NCBI GenBank assembly: GCA_009838035.1
Contig: VXSK01000005.1
Coordinates: 57,105 to 121,104 of the forward strand
Direction of reading: 5' to 3'
Length of the DNA stretch: 64,000 nucleotides
Origin: Gammaproteobacteria bacterium
GTDB taxonomy: Bacteria; Pseudomonadota; Gammaproteobacteria; Steroidobacterales; Foliamicaceae
Shown here: positions 43,361 through 51,639 of the stretch, piece by piece
Layout: every line of letters starts with the position of its first letter
Numbering within the stretch: the first letter of the stretch is position 1
Position numbers and translations under genes: made by a program
The notes under the pieces: generated by a model
Told to the model about the DNA's origin: nothing
Seen by the model: only the letters and a program-made list of their open reading frames with translations
Databases searched by the model: none

Positions 43361-44266
43361 ATGGGCCGTCCACATATCGAACCCTACGTAGAAACCGACG
43401 TTCCCTTCCGGCGCATGACCCTGCCCGGTTTCGGCAAGGGCATGCACTACAAGGTGCTCAGCCTGGACAGCGACACGGGCGCCTGCTCGCTGGTCGTGAA
43501 ATTCGACTCCGGTTATTCCCTGCCCCCGGGCATGAGCTACTCCGAAATGGAGCTCTATGTCATGGAAGGCAGTCTTCAGGTTGGAGACAAGACCTTCGAG
43601 ACCGGCCACTACGTGTGGCTGCCGCCCGGCGTTTCTATGCCCGCCATCAGCGCTCCGAACGGCGCGCGCTGCATGATGTTCTACAACTACGGCGAGCCGA
43701 GTTTCGTGGAGTCCGACGAGGACCATCCGCGCGCCGAGCGCCACAAGATGGTGAGCGTCAACGCGCTGGAAGACATCGTCTGGGGGCCGGCCAACGTGTC
43801 GCCGTCCGTGGCGCCGGGCTGCTTCGTGAAGGTTCTCAAGTTTGATCCGCTTACCCACGGGTTCACGTTCATGTATTGCATGACACCGAACTTCTGGCAG
43901 GACAACATCTCGTACCACGACTGCATGGAAGAGGGCTATCACGTCTGGGGCACTTCCTGGATGATGCAGTTCGGCTACCTGCCCACAGGCGGCTATTTCT
44001 GGCGCCCGCCATGGATCAACCACGGCGCGTTCCAGAGCACCTACGGCTGTATCGCGATCGGGCGGACGGACTCGCAGTTGCACAATTACTTCCACTTCAA
44101 TCCGTGGACCACGCCCGAGGAGAACCAGGAGCGGGCGGCGGCCCAGCTATACCGGCAGAAGCGGAACCTGTACGAGTGGGTCCGGGCCCAGGACGGCCAC
44201 AACCACCCGCACGACTTCGAGCACCCGCACTACCACGAACACGTTCACCACGACGACCACGACTGA
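43361..44266 (+). CDS. Cupin-domain protein with histidine-rich C-terminus
   Basis: A 301-residue protein. The first cupin (about 40-110) has YSEMELYVMEGSLQVG and GHYVWLPPGV; a second, weaker cupin-like half (about 150-260) has YHVWGTSWMM and FWRPPWINHGAF. The last ~25 residues contain nine or more His (HNHPHDFEHPHYHEH and on), a probable metal-binding tail. Such proteins are dioxygenases, isomerases or metal-binding regulators; the activity is not clear. AAGGGAG precedes the ATG. Confidence 0.78.
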   Translation: MGRPHIEPYVETDVPFRRMTLPGFGKGMHYKVLSLDSDTGACSLVVKFDSGYSLPPGMSYSEMELYVMEGSLQVGDKTFETGHYVWLPPGVSMPAISAPNGARCMMFYNYGEPSFVESDEDHPRAERHKMVSVNALEDIVWGPANVSPSVAPGCFVKVLKFDPLTHGFTFMYCMTPNFWQDNISYHDCMEEGYHVWGTSWMMQFGYLPTGGYFWRPPWINHGAFQSTYGCIAIGRTDSQLHNYFHFNPWTTPEENQERAAAQLYRQKRNLYEWVRAQDGHNHPHDFEHPHYHEHVHHDDHD

Positions 44267-44311
44267 TTCCGGCCGAGCCCGGCGGGGGGCGGGGCGCCGC
44301 CCAAGCCGGTC

Positions 44312-45076
44312 ATGATCCCGGTCCCGCGACCGGCAATCCTGCTTGGGCTCGCAGCTTTCCTGGTGCTGCCGTCGCAGCCTGCCCATGCCGATGAGCATCC
44401 CGGCAGTCCCGGTGAGCCGACCCATTGCGTCGTGCTGCTGCACGGCATAGGGGGATTCGCGCTGCTCCTCAAGCCGATGGAATTGAGCCTGGAAGAGCAG
44501 GGCTACTTCGTGGCCAACGTCACCTATCCCTCGCTGTCGGACCCGATCGAATCACTGGCGATCGAAGCGGTGGAGGAGGGCCTGGAACGGTGCTCGGCGC
44601 AGGACCTGTCGCGGATTCACTTCGTGACCCACTCCATGGGAGGAATACTGGTCCGTCAATACCTGTCGCAGGAGTCGATAGCCGGACTTGAGCGGGTGGT
44701 GATGCTGGCTCCTCCCAACCAGGGCAGCCGGTTTGCCGACTATGTGGGCGACAGCCCGCTGGGGAAGGTGTATGAACCGGATGCGCTGGCGCAACTGGGA
44801 ACCGGCGAAGAATCGGTGCCGCGCCGCCTGGACGCCCCCGATTTCGAACTGGGCATCATTGCGGGCACCCGCAACCTCAGAAAGCTGATCCCGGGCGCCC
44901 CCTCCGATCCCAGTGACGGTGTGGTCACCGTGGACGAGACGAAGGCGCCCGGAATGAAGGATTTCCTGCTGGTGCCGGCAACGCACACGACCATCATCTG
45001 GAACGACGAGGCTCAGCGCCAGACGGCGCACTTCCTGCGCAACGGCCGATTCGACCACCCACGGCAAGGCAGCTGA
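44312..45076 (+). CDS. Exported alpha/beta-hydrolase (esterase/lipase)
   Basis: A 254-residue hydrolase with signal peptide (cleavage near AHA-DE). The oxyanion HCVVLLHGIGG and nucleophile elbow THSMGGILVRQYLS give Ser, and the catalytic His is likely in PATHTTIIW. Resembles triacylglycerol lipase/LipA-like or PGAP1-like proteins that cleave esters. It follows the cupin gene by 45 bp, and the fourth TonB receptor starts 72 bp downstream. Confidence 0.85.
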   Translation: MIPVPRPAILLGLAAFLVLPSQPAHADEHPGSPGEPTHCVVLLHGIGGFALLLKPMELSLEEQGYFVANVTYPSLSDPIESLAIEAVEEGLERCSAQDLSRIHFVTHSMGGILVRQYLSQESIAGLERVVMLAPPNQGSRFADYVGDSPLGKVYEPDALAQLGTGEESVPRRLDAPDFELGIIAGTRNLRKLIPGAPSDPSDGVVTVDETKAPGMKDFLLVPATHTTIIWNDEAQRQTAHFLRNGRFDHPRQGS

Positions 45077-45148
45077 TCCGGTTGCATTGGCAGGAAAAAG
45101 CCTGCAAATGGCGCGTGCTAGTATCTTCCATAAGGGAGGGGACAAATC

Positions 45149-47617
45149 ATGGCGCGTAATCCGTTTGCGGTGGTCACCGCAGTCATTTCATTGGTATTCC
45201 TGCCGGGTGCGGGGGCAATTTCCCAGGAGCTTGCTCTGGAGGAAATCGTAGTTACGGCCCGAAAGGTCGAGGAAAACCTCATGGAAGTGCCGCTGGCGGT
45301 TACGGCGTTCTCCGCCGAGGAACTGGAAGCCATCGATATGGCGCAGCTGGTCGACCTTCAGTTATTTACGCCGAGTTTCCATTTTTCAGACCAGGCGGGG
45401 GAGGCGGGCGCCCGCAATGACCGGTCTTCCAACTCCCTGGTGTTCCGCGGCCTGTACCTGAACTTCAACGTGGGCATCAATGCCGGCGGCCTGCTGTTCA
45501 TCGACGGCGCTCCGGTGGTCGGCGCTTTCATGCCCAGCATTGTCGATACCGAGCGAGTTGAAATCCTGAAGGGCCCGCAAAGCGCGTACTTCGGCCGGTC
45601 CACTTTCGTCGGCGCCGTGAACTTCGTCATGAAGGAACCCGGCGATGAATTCGGCGGCCGGGTTTCCGGCGAATTTGCCAAGTTCGGAACGAACGAACAG
45701 CACATCATGCTTGAGGGCCCGATCGTCAAGGACAAGCTGTCAGCCCGCGTCAGCGGCCGCCACTGGAAACAGGGCGGGTACATCGACAATTTCGGCGTGC
45801 CGGGGGAACGACTCGGCGGCCGCAGCACCAATTCCGTTGCCGCAACGGTGCTGTTCACGCCCACGTCCGCCCTGAAGGCGAAGCTGTTCGTCAACTACTT
45901 TGAAGACGAGGATTTCCACGGCGCGCAATTCGCACTCAAGCAGGAGTCCTACAACGGCCGCGCCAACCCGGACGGATCCTGCGATCCCCTGAGCGCACCG
46001 CTTCGCGAAGGACTGAGCCCAAGGTCCCGCGCCGCGGGAGGCATTATTTGCGGCGAGTTGCCGGGCATGGGCGAACTGGACCCGGCGATCTTCTCCGCCG
46101 ATACGGTGATCGATTCGATCCTTCAGAAGACCCTGTTCGATCCGAACCCGAACTGGCCGGCGTTCGATCCCGGCTTCCATCCGGAAGTGGGCCTGAAGCG
46201 GGAGGCGTTCCAGGCCAGCCTGCGGGTCGATTTCGATCACTCGTCCGGCTATGCCTTCACGTCTCTGACGGCAGTCCACAAGGACAAGAACCAGAACATC
46301 CTCGACCTGAACTACCGTGACGGACGCACGCGGCCCAATCCGCTCGCCCCGGTTTTCATAGGCGTTCTTGGCCGGACCGATATCCGGCCGGACGCGAACG
46401 GAACGATGCTGGCGCAGGGCCAGCAGAGAGACTGGAGCCAGGAGCTGCGGGTTACCTCGCCGCAGGACAGGCGCCTGCGCTGGACCGCGGGCTTCAATTA
46501 CACTGACGCTTTTTCCCCGGGCGGCACGGTGTACGGGCAACTGGTCATCGGGCCGTTCTTCGTTGCGTCCAGCGTAGAACGCTCGTCGGAAACGCCCGCC
46601 GTGTTCGGCGCCGCGTACTACGACATCACGGCGAAACTGACCTTGAGTGTCGAAGCCCGCTACCAGCGGGACAAGATCTGGCAGAACACGCGTCGTGACC
46701 GCACGGGCAATCCGCCCACGGTGCCCTCGGAGTTCAGCACGACATTCAGCAGCTTCGCCCCGCGTGTCTCCCTGGACTACAACTATGCGGAGAACGCCAT
46801 GGTTTATGCGCTGTTCTCCCGCGGATATCGCCCCGGCCGCTTCAATGCGGACCTGGCTACCGAGGGCCAGGCCGTGGTTGACGCGCTGCGCGCGGTTGCG
46901 CCGAACGCGGGCATCAACATTGAGGAAGAAAAGCTCGACAACTACGAGTTCGGCTGGAAGGCCACCTGGCTTGGCGGACGCGCCCGGACCACGCTGGCGG
47001 TGTATTACGACAAATGGCTCAACGGCCAGGTCGGGCAAAGCGTTCCGATCGTCGTCGAAGGCGTCGCCAACCTGATCAACATAACCCTCAACACCGGCGA
47101 GGCGACACTCAGGGGAATCGAGTTCGAAGCGCAGTGGCAGGCAACGGAGAATCTGACGCTGGCCGGCACGTACGGACTCAATGACACCGAGATCAATTCC
47201 TACAACTGTGTGGACTGCAATAATGTTTACGGCAGCTTTGAAGGCGTGGAGGGCAATAGCCTGCCGCAGGCGCCGCGAATCACCTGGACTCTTTCAAGTC
47301 AATATGAGGACAATCTGACCGGCGACTGGAACTGGTACGGCCGGATGGACTGGGCGCACCAGGGAAGCCGTTATACGGACTTCTCCAATATCACGACGAC
47401 GGCGCCATACGACCAGGTCAACCTGCGTCTCGGCGTTCGCACTGAAACGATTACCGTCGAGGCCTTTGTGCAGAACGCTCTCGATCACGACGAGTTCCTG
47501 CAGGGTGTCGTCGGCATTGACCTGTTCACCTTTATTCCCGGTCCGATAAAGAATGAACTGCGGGTGTCCGCTCCCATTCCCCGGACCTACGGCATTCGCG
47601 CCTCGTACAACTTCTAG
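45149..47617 (+). CDS. TonB-dependent outer-membrane receptor (4 of 4)
   Basis: An 822-residue receptor with signal peptide (to AISQ), TonB box EEIVVTARKVEENLMEVPLAV, plug with EILKGPQSAYFGRSTFVGAVNFV, and a long barrel ending YGIRASYNF. It is of the same group as receptor 2. A purine-rich aagggagggg precedes ATG 45149. The upstream esterase may release its ligand. A palindromic element of type B begins 10 bp after its stop. Confidence 0.95.
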   Translation: MARNPFAVVTAVISLVFLPGAGAISQELALEEIVVTARKVEENLMEVPLAVTAFSAEELEAIDMAQLVDLQLFTPSFHFSDQAGEAGARNDRSSNSLVFRGLYLNFNVGINAGGLLFIDGAPVVGAFMPSIVDTERVEILKGPQSAYFGRSTFVGAVNFVMKEPGDEFGGRVSGEFAKFGTNEQHIMLEGPIVKDKLSARVSGRHWKQGGYIDNFGVPGERLGGRSTNSVAATVLFTPTSALKAKLFVNYFEDEDFHGAQFALKQESYNGRANPDGSCDPLSAPLREGLSPRSRAAGGIICGELPGMGELDPAIFSADTVIDSILQKTLFDPNPNWPAFDPGFHPEVGLKREAFQASLRVDFDHSSGYAFTSLTAVHKDKNQNILDLNYRDGRTRPNPLAPVFIGVLGRTDIRPDANGTMLAQGQQRDWSQELRVTSPQDRRLRWTAGFNYTDAFSPGGTVYGQLVIGPFFVASSVERSSETPAVFGAAYYDITAKLTLSVEARYQRDKIWQNTRRDRTGNPPTVPSEFSTTFSSFAPRVSLDYNYAENAMVYALFSRGYRPGRFNADLATEGQAVVDALRAVAPNAGINIEEEKLDNYEFGWKATWLGGRARTTLAVYYDKWLNGQVGQSVPIVVEGVANLINITLNTGEATLRGIEFEAQWQATENLTLAGTYGLNDTEINSYNCVDCNNVYGSFEGVEGNSLPQAPRITWTLSSQYEDNLTGDWNWYGRMDWAHQGSRYTDFSNITTTAPYDQVNLRLGVRTETITVEAFVQNALDHDEFLQGVVGIDLFTFIPGPIKNELRVSAPIPRTYGIRASYNF

Positions 47618-47627
47618 CCGACCCTTC

Positions 47628-47766
47628 GGCCTATGCGCTCCCCACTCCTGTGTGGAGACGCATGACTGCTTGAAGCTTGCCCCGGAGGGCAAGAACCCAT
47701 CCATGGGGCTCGGCGGCGGCTGTCCTGCCGCCGACGCTCCACACAGGAGTGGGGAGCGCATAGGCC
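47628..47766 (+). repeat. Variable-stem palindromic element, copy 3 (type B)
   Basis: A 30-bp perfect inverted repeat (47628-47657 with 47737-47766), total 139 bp. The centre runs from GGAGACGCATG to GCCGACGCTCC and includes a GC-rich internal palindrome (GGCGGC around 47712 with GCCGCC around 47727). A 29-bp insert (47665-47693) is missing in copy 4. Only the ends of the centre (GGAG-CGC and ACGCTCC) are shared with type A. It lies between convergent receptor and carbonic anhydrase genes. Confidence 0.88.
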
Positions 47767-47784
47767 TTTAGCCGGAGTAACTGG

Positions 47785-48570
47785 CTACTCGATGGGTGCG
47801 AGTAGCTCCGCCGCTGTTACCAGTTGCCGGACGCCGTGCGACTTCGTTTCGTTGAACACGTTGCCCGAGGCGGCCCAGCGGTGTAGTGAATTGATGTCGA
47901 GCCTGGCGCATTGCGGGCGCACGTTCCAGGTTACCCGTACGGGAGAGCAGTTGACCTGGTCGTATGAGGGGCCGGTCGTCGAACCGCGGAACAGCACCGG
48001 ATCGCCGGTGGTCGCCGGGATCATCTTCGCTCGATGCAACCCATCCGCCTCGCCGCCGGTATAGCCCATTTCAGTGAAGTCGAGCGCCCCCGGGTCGTTT
48101 ACCACCAGAAACACCTGCGCCTCCACCCGCAACAGTGGGCTGTCGCAGCCATCCGGCACACAGGCGCCAAGCCCCTCGCCGGGCGACGCGTCGCATGACG
48201 TGTGCACCCAATGCACTTCGATGGTATCGCCGGGCTTGACGCCCTTGTAAGCGCCCTCGGCCGGCGCCAGTTCCGCGGCGCTGAGGTCCGCGGTCTCGTT
48301 GCAGGCGTATCCGCCGTCGTCCGCATCGCTTACGAATACGCTGAAGCCCGGACCCTTGTGCTCCGCATTGGTGTGCGTGTGGATGTTGCAGAGATTCATC
48401 TGGTCTGCCGGCGGTGCGAGCGGGAAAGATTCCAGGTTCAGGCCCATCGCGCTACTGATATCGCGCGGAGTTTGCGGCCCCATGTTTACGCAAGGCGTTT
48501 CGGCGGCGGCCCCCCCGCTGCCGGAAATCAAAAGCGCGAACGCAAGGCCAGAACGCAAAAACCCTCTCAT
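47785..48570 (-). CDS. Delta-class carbonic anhydrase, exported
   Basis: A 261-residue protein with signal peptide (to about AAAE). It carries patterns I associate with delta-class carbonic anhydrases: TPCVNMGPQTPRDIS, NLCNIHTHTNAEHKGPGF (His 64, 66 and 71), GDTIEVHWVHTSCD and RVEAQVFLVVND. Such enzymes use a metal to interconvert CO2 and bicarbonate; the class was first found in diatoms and occurs in marine bacteria. Start ATG 48570 with a GGGAGAC site; a TTG five codons upstream is unlikely. It is monocistronic and convergent with receptor 4. Confidence 0.82.
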   Translation of the reverse strand: MRGFLRSGLAFALLISGSGGAAAETPCVNMGPQTPRDISSAMGLNLESFPLAPPADQMNLCNIHTHTNAEHKGPGFSVFVSDADDGGYACNETADLSAAELAPAEGAYKGVKPGDTIEVHWVHTSCDASPGEGLGACVPDGCDSPLLRVEAQVFLVVNDPGALDFTEMGYTGGEADGLHRAKMIPATTGDPVLFRGSTTGPSYDQVNCSPVRVTWNVRPQCARLDINSLHRWAASGNVFNETKSHGVRQLVTAAELLAPIE

Positions 48571-48634
48571 GAAGATGTCTCCCAAAGTTACTCTTACGGG
48601 CAGTATAGTCCGCCGCAGATTCTCGCCGCGCAGG

Positions 48635-49093
48635 CTATCCGGGTCGCTGATTGACTTCGAGGATGAAGCCGTCGGGATCGAATATCGTCATCGACTGCAT
48701 TTGCGCCGGCTTGCCATCGGCTCCGGTAATGGTGAAGGCGTGGGGCTGGGAGAAAATCCTCGCGCCCGAGGCCTCACATTCGCGATGCACGCGGCTCAGG
48801 TCGTCGGTGTGCATTACGATGACTGAATCGCCGATGCCCACAGCCCGTTCTTCCGGCTCGGGCAGCCTGGGGTCGAGGTGCTCCAGCAGGCCGATCATGC
48901 TTCCGGCGGGGTCCTTGCCCTGCATCATTACCAGCCGGACCCGGTCGCCGGCCTCGGCGGCAGGGTAGCCCGCGCCTGCCATCGTGATCTCCTGATCGAA
49001 CGCGGCCGTGAATCCGAGGACATCGCGGTAGAAGGCCATCGAACGCTCCACGCTTCGGACCACCAGCGTTGTCCGCTTGACTACCGTGCTCAT
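48635..49093 (-). CDS. VOC / glyoxalase-family protein
   Basis: A 152-residue protein with the two beta-alpha-beta-beta-beta halves of the vicinal-oxygen-chelate fold: TTLVVRSVERSMAFYRDVLGF in the first half and VIVMHTDDLSRVHRECEASG in the second, ending DPDGFILEVNQ with the metal-ligand Glu. Activity could be a dioxygenase, lyase or isomerase. Its ATG overlaps the dihydroorotase-like gene stop (ATGA), so they are coupled. Confidence 0.85.
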   Translation of the reverse strand: MSTVVKRTTLVVRSVERSMAFYRDVLGFTAAFDQEITMAGAGYPAAEAGDRVRLVMMQGKDPAGSMIGLLEHLDPRLPEPEERAVGIGDSVIVMHTDDLSRVHRECEASGARIFSQPHAFTITGADGKPAQMQSMTIFDPDGFILEVNQRPG

Positions 49094-50466
49094 GAATCTC
49101 CCCTTGAATTGCAATCCAACGCCCGCCCCGACGGCGGCCCGGACAGTTTGCCGTCCTTCCAGGCGACCGCGCCGTTGACGAAGGTCGTGTCGATCCGTGC
49201 GCTGAAGCGATGGCCTTCCAGCGGCGACCAGCCGCACTTGTACAGAATGTTCCCGGGATCCACTTTCTGACCGCCTTCGGGGTCCACCAGTACGCAATCG
49301 GCGTAGTGGCCTTCGCGCAGAAAGCCGCGATCGGCGATGCCGTACAGGCGCGCCGGAGCGTGACAGGCCGCCTCGACCGCGCGCTCTGCCGTGAAGTGGC
49401 CGGCGCGCGCCAGGTCCAGCAGCATGAGCAGCGAATGCTGAACCAGCGGAAGACCGGCGGGCGCGCTCATGTAGTCGCCCGATTTTTCCTCGGCGGTGTG
49501 CGGCGCATGATCGGTAGCGATGACGCTGATGCGGCCGTCGGCAAGCGCCTGCCGCAGCGCATCGCGGTCGGCGGCGGACTTGATCGAGGGGTTGCACTTG
49601 ATCCGATGTCCCAGGCGCTCGTAGTCCCCCTGGTCGAACCACAGGTGATGCACGCAGACTTCCGCCGTGACGCTGCGGGCGCTGCGGAGATCCTCTTGAG
49701 GATCGAACTGCTCCAGTTCCTTCGTCGTGGTCAGGTGCAGCACATGCAGCTTTGCGCCGTGCTTTCGGGCCAGTCCTACGGCCAGGCTGGAGGAGCGGTA
49801 ACAGCACTCCGCATCGCGGATTTCGGCATGCGCGGCGGGCGGAATGGTATCGCCGTAGGCTTTACGGGCGCGCTCAAGTTGTTCTTCGATGCGCGTTCGG
49901 TCCTCACAATGAGTCGCGATCAGCAGCGGGCAGTTTGCGAAGATGCGCTCGAGCGCCTCGGGTTTCTCCACCAGCAGGTCTCCCGTGGAGGGCCCCATGA
50001 AGACTTTCACGCCGCAGGCCTCGCTGCCCTTAAGCGCCTGGATTTCCTCAAGGTTGCTTTCGGTGGCTCCCAGGTAAAAGGCGTAATTCCCCCGGGCGCG
50101 TCCTTTGGCGGCGGCGTACTTGGCGGCGAGTCTCTCCCGGGTGACGGTGGCAGGCGAGACATTGGGCATGTCCATGAAGCTGGTGACGCCGCCGGCCACG
50201 GCGGCCGCCGATTCACTGGCGATGTTGCCCTTGTGCACGTGCCCCGGTTCGCGGAAATGCACCTGGTCGTCGATCAGTCCGGGCAGCAGCCATTTTCCTC
50301 CCGCCTCGATCTCGGTAACCGCACCTCGTGGGCGGAGAGAGCCGCCGATCTGCTCGATGCGCTCGCCCCGGATCAGAACGTCCTGTTCGGAGCTCATTCC
50401 TTCGTTGATCAGGGTCGCGCCCCGAATCACCGTGTCGCCGCGCCCCTGCGCGGCTATGGAATTCAA
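49090..50466 (-). CDS. Dihydroorotase-like cyclic amidohydrolase
   Basis: A 458-residue enzyme of the dihydroorotase/hydantoinase group. Metal-site segments are DDQVHFREPG (residues 66-75; Gln replaces the first His of HxH, which I believe is a known clade variant), GVKVFMGPSTG with the lysine likely to be carboxylated, ATHCED, LHVLHLTT, and IATDHAPHT. It would open or close a cyclic amide. A role in pyrimidine synthesis is possible, but co-transcription with a nitrilase-fold and a VOC protein suggests a catabolic or non-standard role. Its start overlaps the upstream nitrilase-like stop by four bases. Confidence 0.83.
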   Translation of the reverse strand: MNSIAAQGRGDTVIRGATLINEGMSSEQDVLIRGERIEQIGGSLRPRGAVTEIEAGGKWLLPGLIDDQVHFREPGHVHKGNIASESAAAVAGGVTSFMDMPNVSPATVTRERLAAKYAAAKGRARGNYAFYLGATESNLEEIQALKGSEACGVKVFMGPSTGDLLVEKPEALERIFANCPLLIATHCEDRTRIEEQLERARKAYGDTIPPAAHAEIRDAECCYRSSSLAVGLARKHGAKLHVLHLTTTKELEQFDPQEDLRSARSVTAEVCVHHLWFDQGDYERLGHRIKCNPSIKSAADRDALRQALADGRISVIATDHAPHTAEEKSGDYMSAPAGLPLVQHSLLMLLDLARAGHFTAERAVEAACHAPARLYGIADRGFLREGHYADCVLVDPEGGQKVDPGNILYKCGWSPLEGHRFSARIDTTFVNGAVAWKDGKLSGPPSGRALDCNSRGDS

Positions 50467-51524
50467 AGCAGCCCTGCCTTGGCGAGCCGCTCGATGTCCG
50501 CGGCCAGGCCGGCGCGCAGTTCGCCGACTTCCGGCGTTCGAACGCCGCCGTCCGCATCGAGCAGGCTTCTGCCGGTGCGCATGACCCGCTCCGCGTAGGT
50601 AGAGGCAAATGCCTGCATCGGCATTCTCACCAGGGTGTTGGTCATGCCGCCCATGCGCCTGCGGGCGCGCAGGGCCGCAAGGTCCAGGCAGGCATGCGCG
50701 ACCATGCTTTCGCCGCCGGGAGCCGCTTCGGCCAGCACATGACCCTCGAAGTCCACCACCTTGGACATGCCCGTGGTCGAATGGGACGGGATCGCCAGGT
50801 TTTCCAGCCAGGCCGAATTGGCGCTGACCACGTAGGCGATGTTCTCCACAGCCCGCGACCGCCTTGCCAGTTCCTTGCCGGTACTGCGATTGCTGCCCGC
50901 CTCGCTGGTCGGATGCACGAAGATTTCCGCGCCGCGCACGGCGTGGGCACGGGCGATCTCGGGATAGAGAATTTCCTCGGAGGCGATCGCCGCGATACGT
51001 CCCAGCGGCGTGTCCGCAACGGGAAATACGCCGTCCTCGCCGTACAGGTCCAGGTAGGCATCCCAGACGTCGAAGGGCGTGGGGGCATTCAGGGAAATCA
51101 TTCGCCGATAGCGCAATATGACCTCGCCGGACGGATCGATGAGAAAACAGGTCTGGAAGAACAGCTCCGGAAAGGCCGGATCGGTTTCATAGCAATTGCC
51201 CGCCAGGTAGATGGAGTGGCGAACGGCGATCTTCGCCAGCTCCTCGTATTCCTCGCCTTTCGGGTCCAGCGCGGCGTTGCGCCGCCACTGTTCGACCGGG
51301 GATCCCAGCGGGAAGCCGGTCAATGAGTACTCGGGCAGCACGACGAGCTGCGGAGCCTCTCCGATGTACTGAAGCGTGAAGGCGCAGCCTCCGGCAACGG
51401 AGCGCGCCGTGCGCTTGAGGTTCGTGCGCATCAACTCGCGCGCCTCCTCCCGGGTCTCGCACTCGCTGACGGTCAGCGAGCCGGTCTGCAGGGCAAGGGC
51501 GGTGTATCGATCCAGATCAGCCAT
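50463..51524 (-). CDS. Nitrilase-superfamily protein with substituted catalytic residues
   Basis: A 353-residue carbon-nitrogen hydrolase fold. The first catalytic Glu is present (LPEYSLTG, Glu65). The lysine position reads RYRRM, with Arg141 in place of Lys, and the nucleophile segment reads IASEEILYPE, with Ser182 where Cys is expected. So two of three catalytic residues are changed. The remaining scaffold (GAEIFVHPTSEAG, RAVENIAYVV) is intact. It is probably not a normal amidase; it may be a binding protein or use another chemistry. It is coupled to the dihydroorotase-like gene. Confidence 0.8.
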   Translation of the reverse strand: MADLDRYTALALQTGSLTVSECETREEARELMRTNLKRTARSVAGGCAFTLQYIGEAPQLVVLPEYSLTGFPLGSPVEQWRRNAALDPKGEEYEELAKIAVRHSIYLAGNCYETDPAFPELFFQTCFLIDPSGEVILRYRRMISLNAPTPFDVWDAYLDLYGEDGVFPVADTPLGRIAAIASEEILYPEIARAHAVRGAEIFVHPTSEAGSNRSTGKELARRSRAVENIAYVVSANSAWLENLAIPSHSTTGMSKVVDFEGHVLAEAAPGGESMVAHACLDLAALRARRRMGGMTNTLVRMPMQAFASTYAERVMRTGRSLLDADGGVRTPEVGELRAGLAADIERLAKAGLL

Positions 51525-51571
51525 GGCGCAATTATGGCCGCTAATCCGTTCTCCGGGCCAGATTTATTTTT

Positions 51572-51598
51572 TTGCCAAGGCTGCCCAACTTGTATAAT
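51572..51598 (+). promoter_or_regulatory. Candidate promoter of the oxidoreductase operon
   Basis: TTGCCA (51572-51577), a 15-bp spacer and TATAAT (51593-51598), after an A/T-rich stretch. The -10 is perfect; the spacing is short. It would start transcription about 35 bp before the flavoprotein gene. Confidence 0.5.
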
Positions 51599-51639
51599 TC
51601 AGCATTCAAGCATCCGGCCGTTCCTCCCACGGGGCTTGC

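Noticed and set aside
47553..47771. Short open frame over palindromic element copy 3
   Set aside because: It begins within the TonB receptor gene and translates the palindrome; no ribosome site or domain.
49090..50466. Loss of function of the dihydroorotase-like enzyme from Gln in place of His in the HxH motif
   Set aside because: I recall the DDQVHFREPG form in a clade of active-looking dihydroorotases, and all other metal-site segments are intact.
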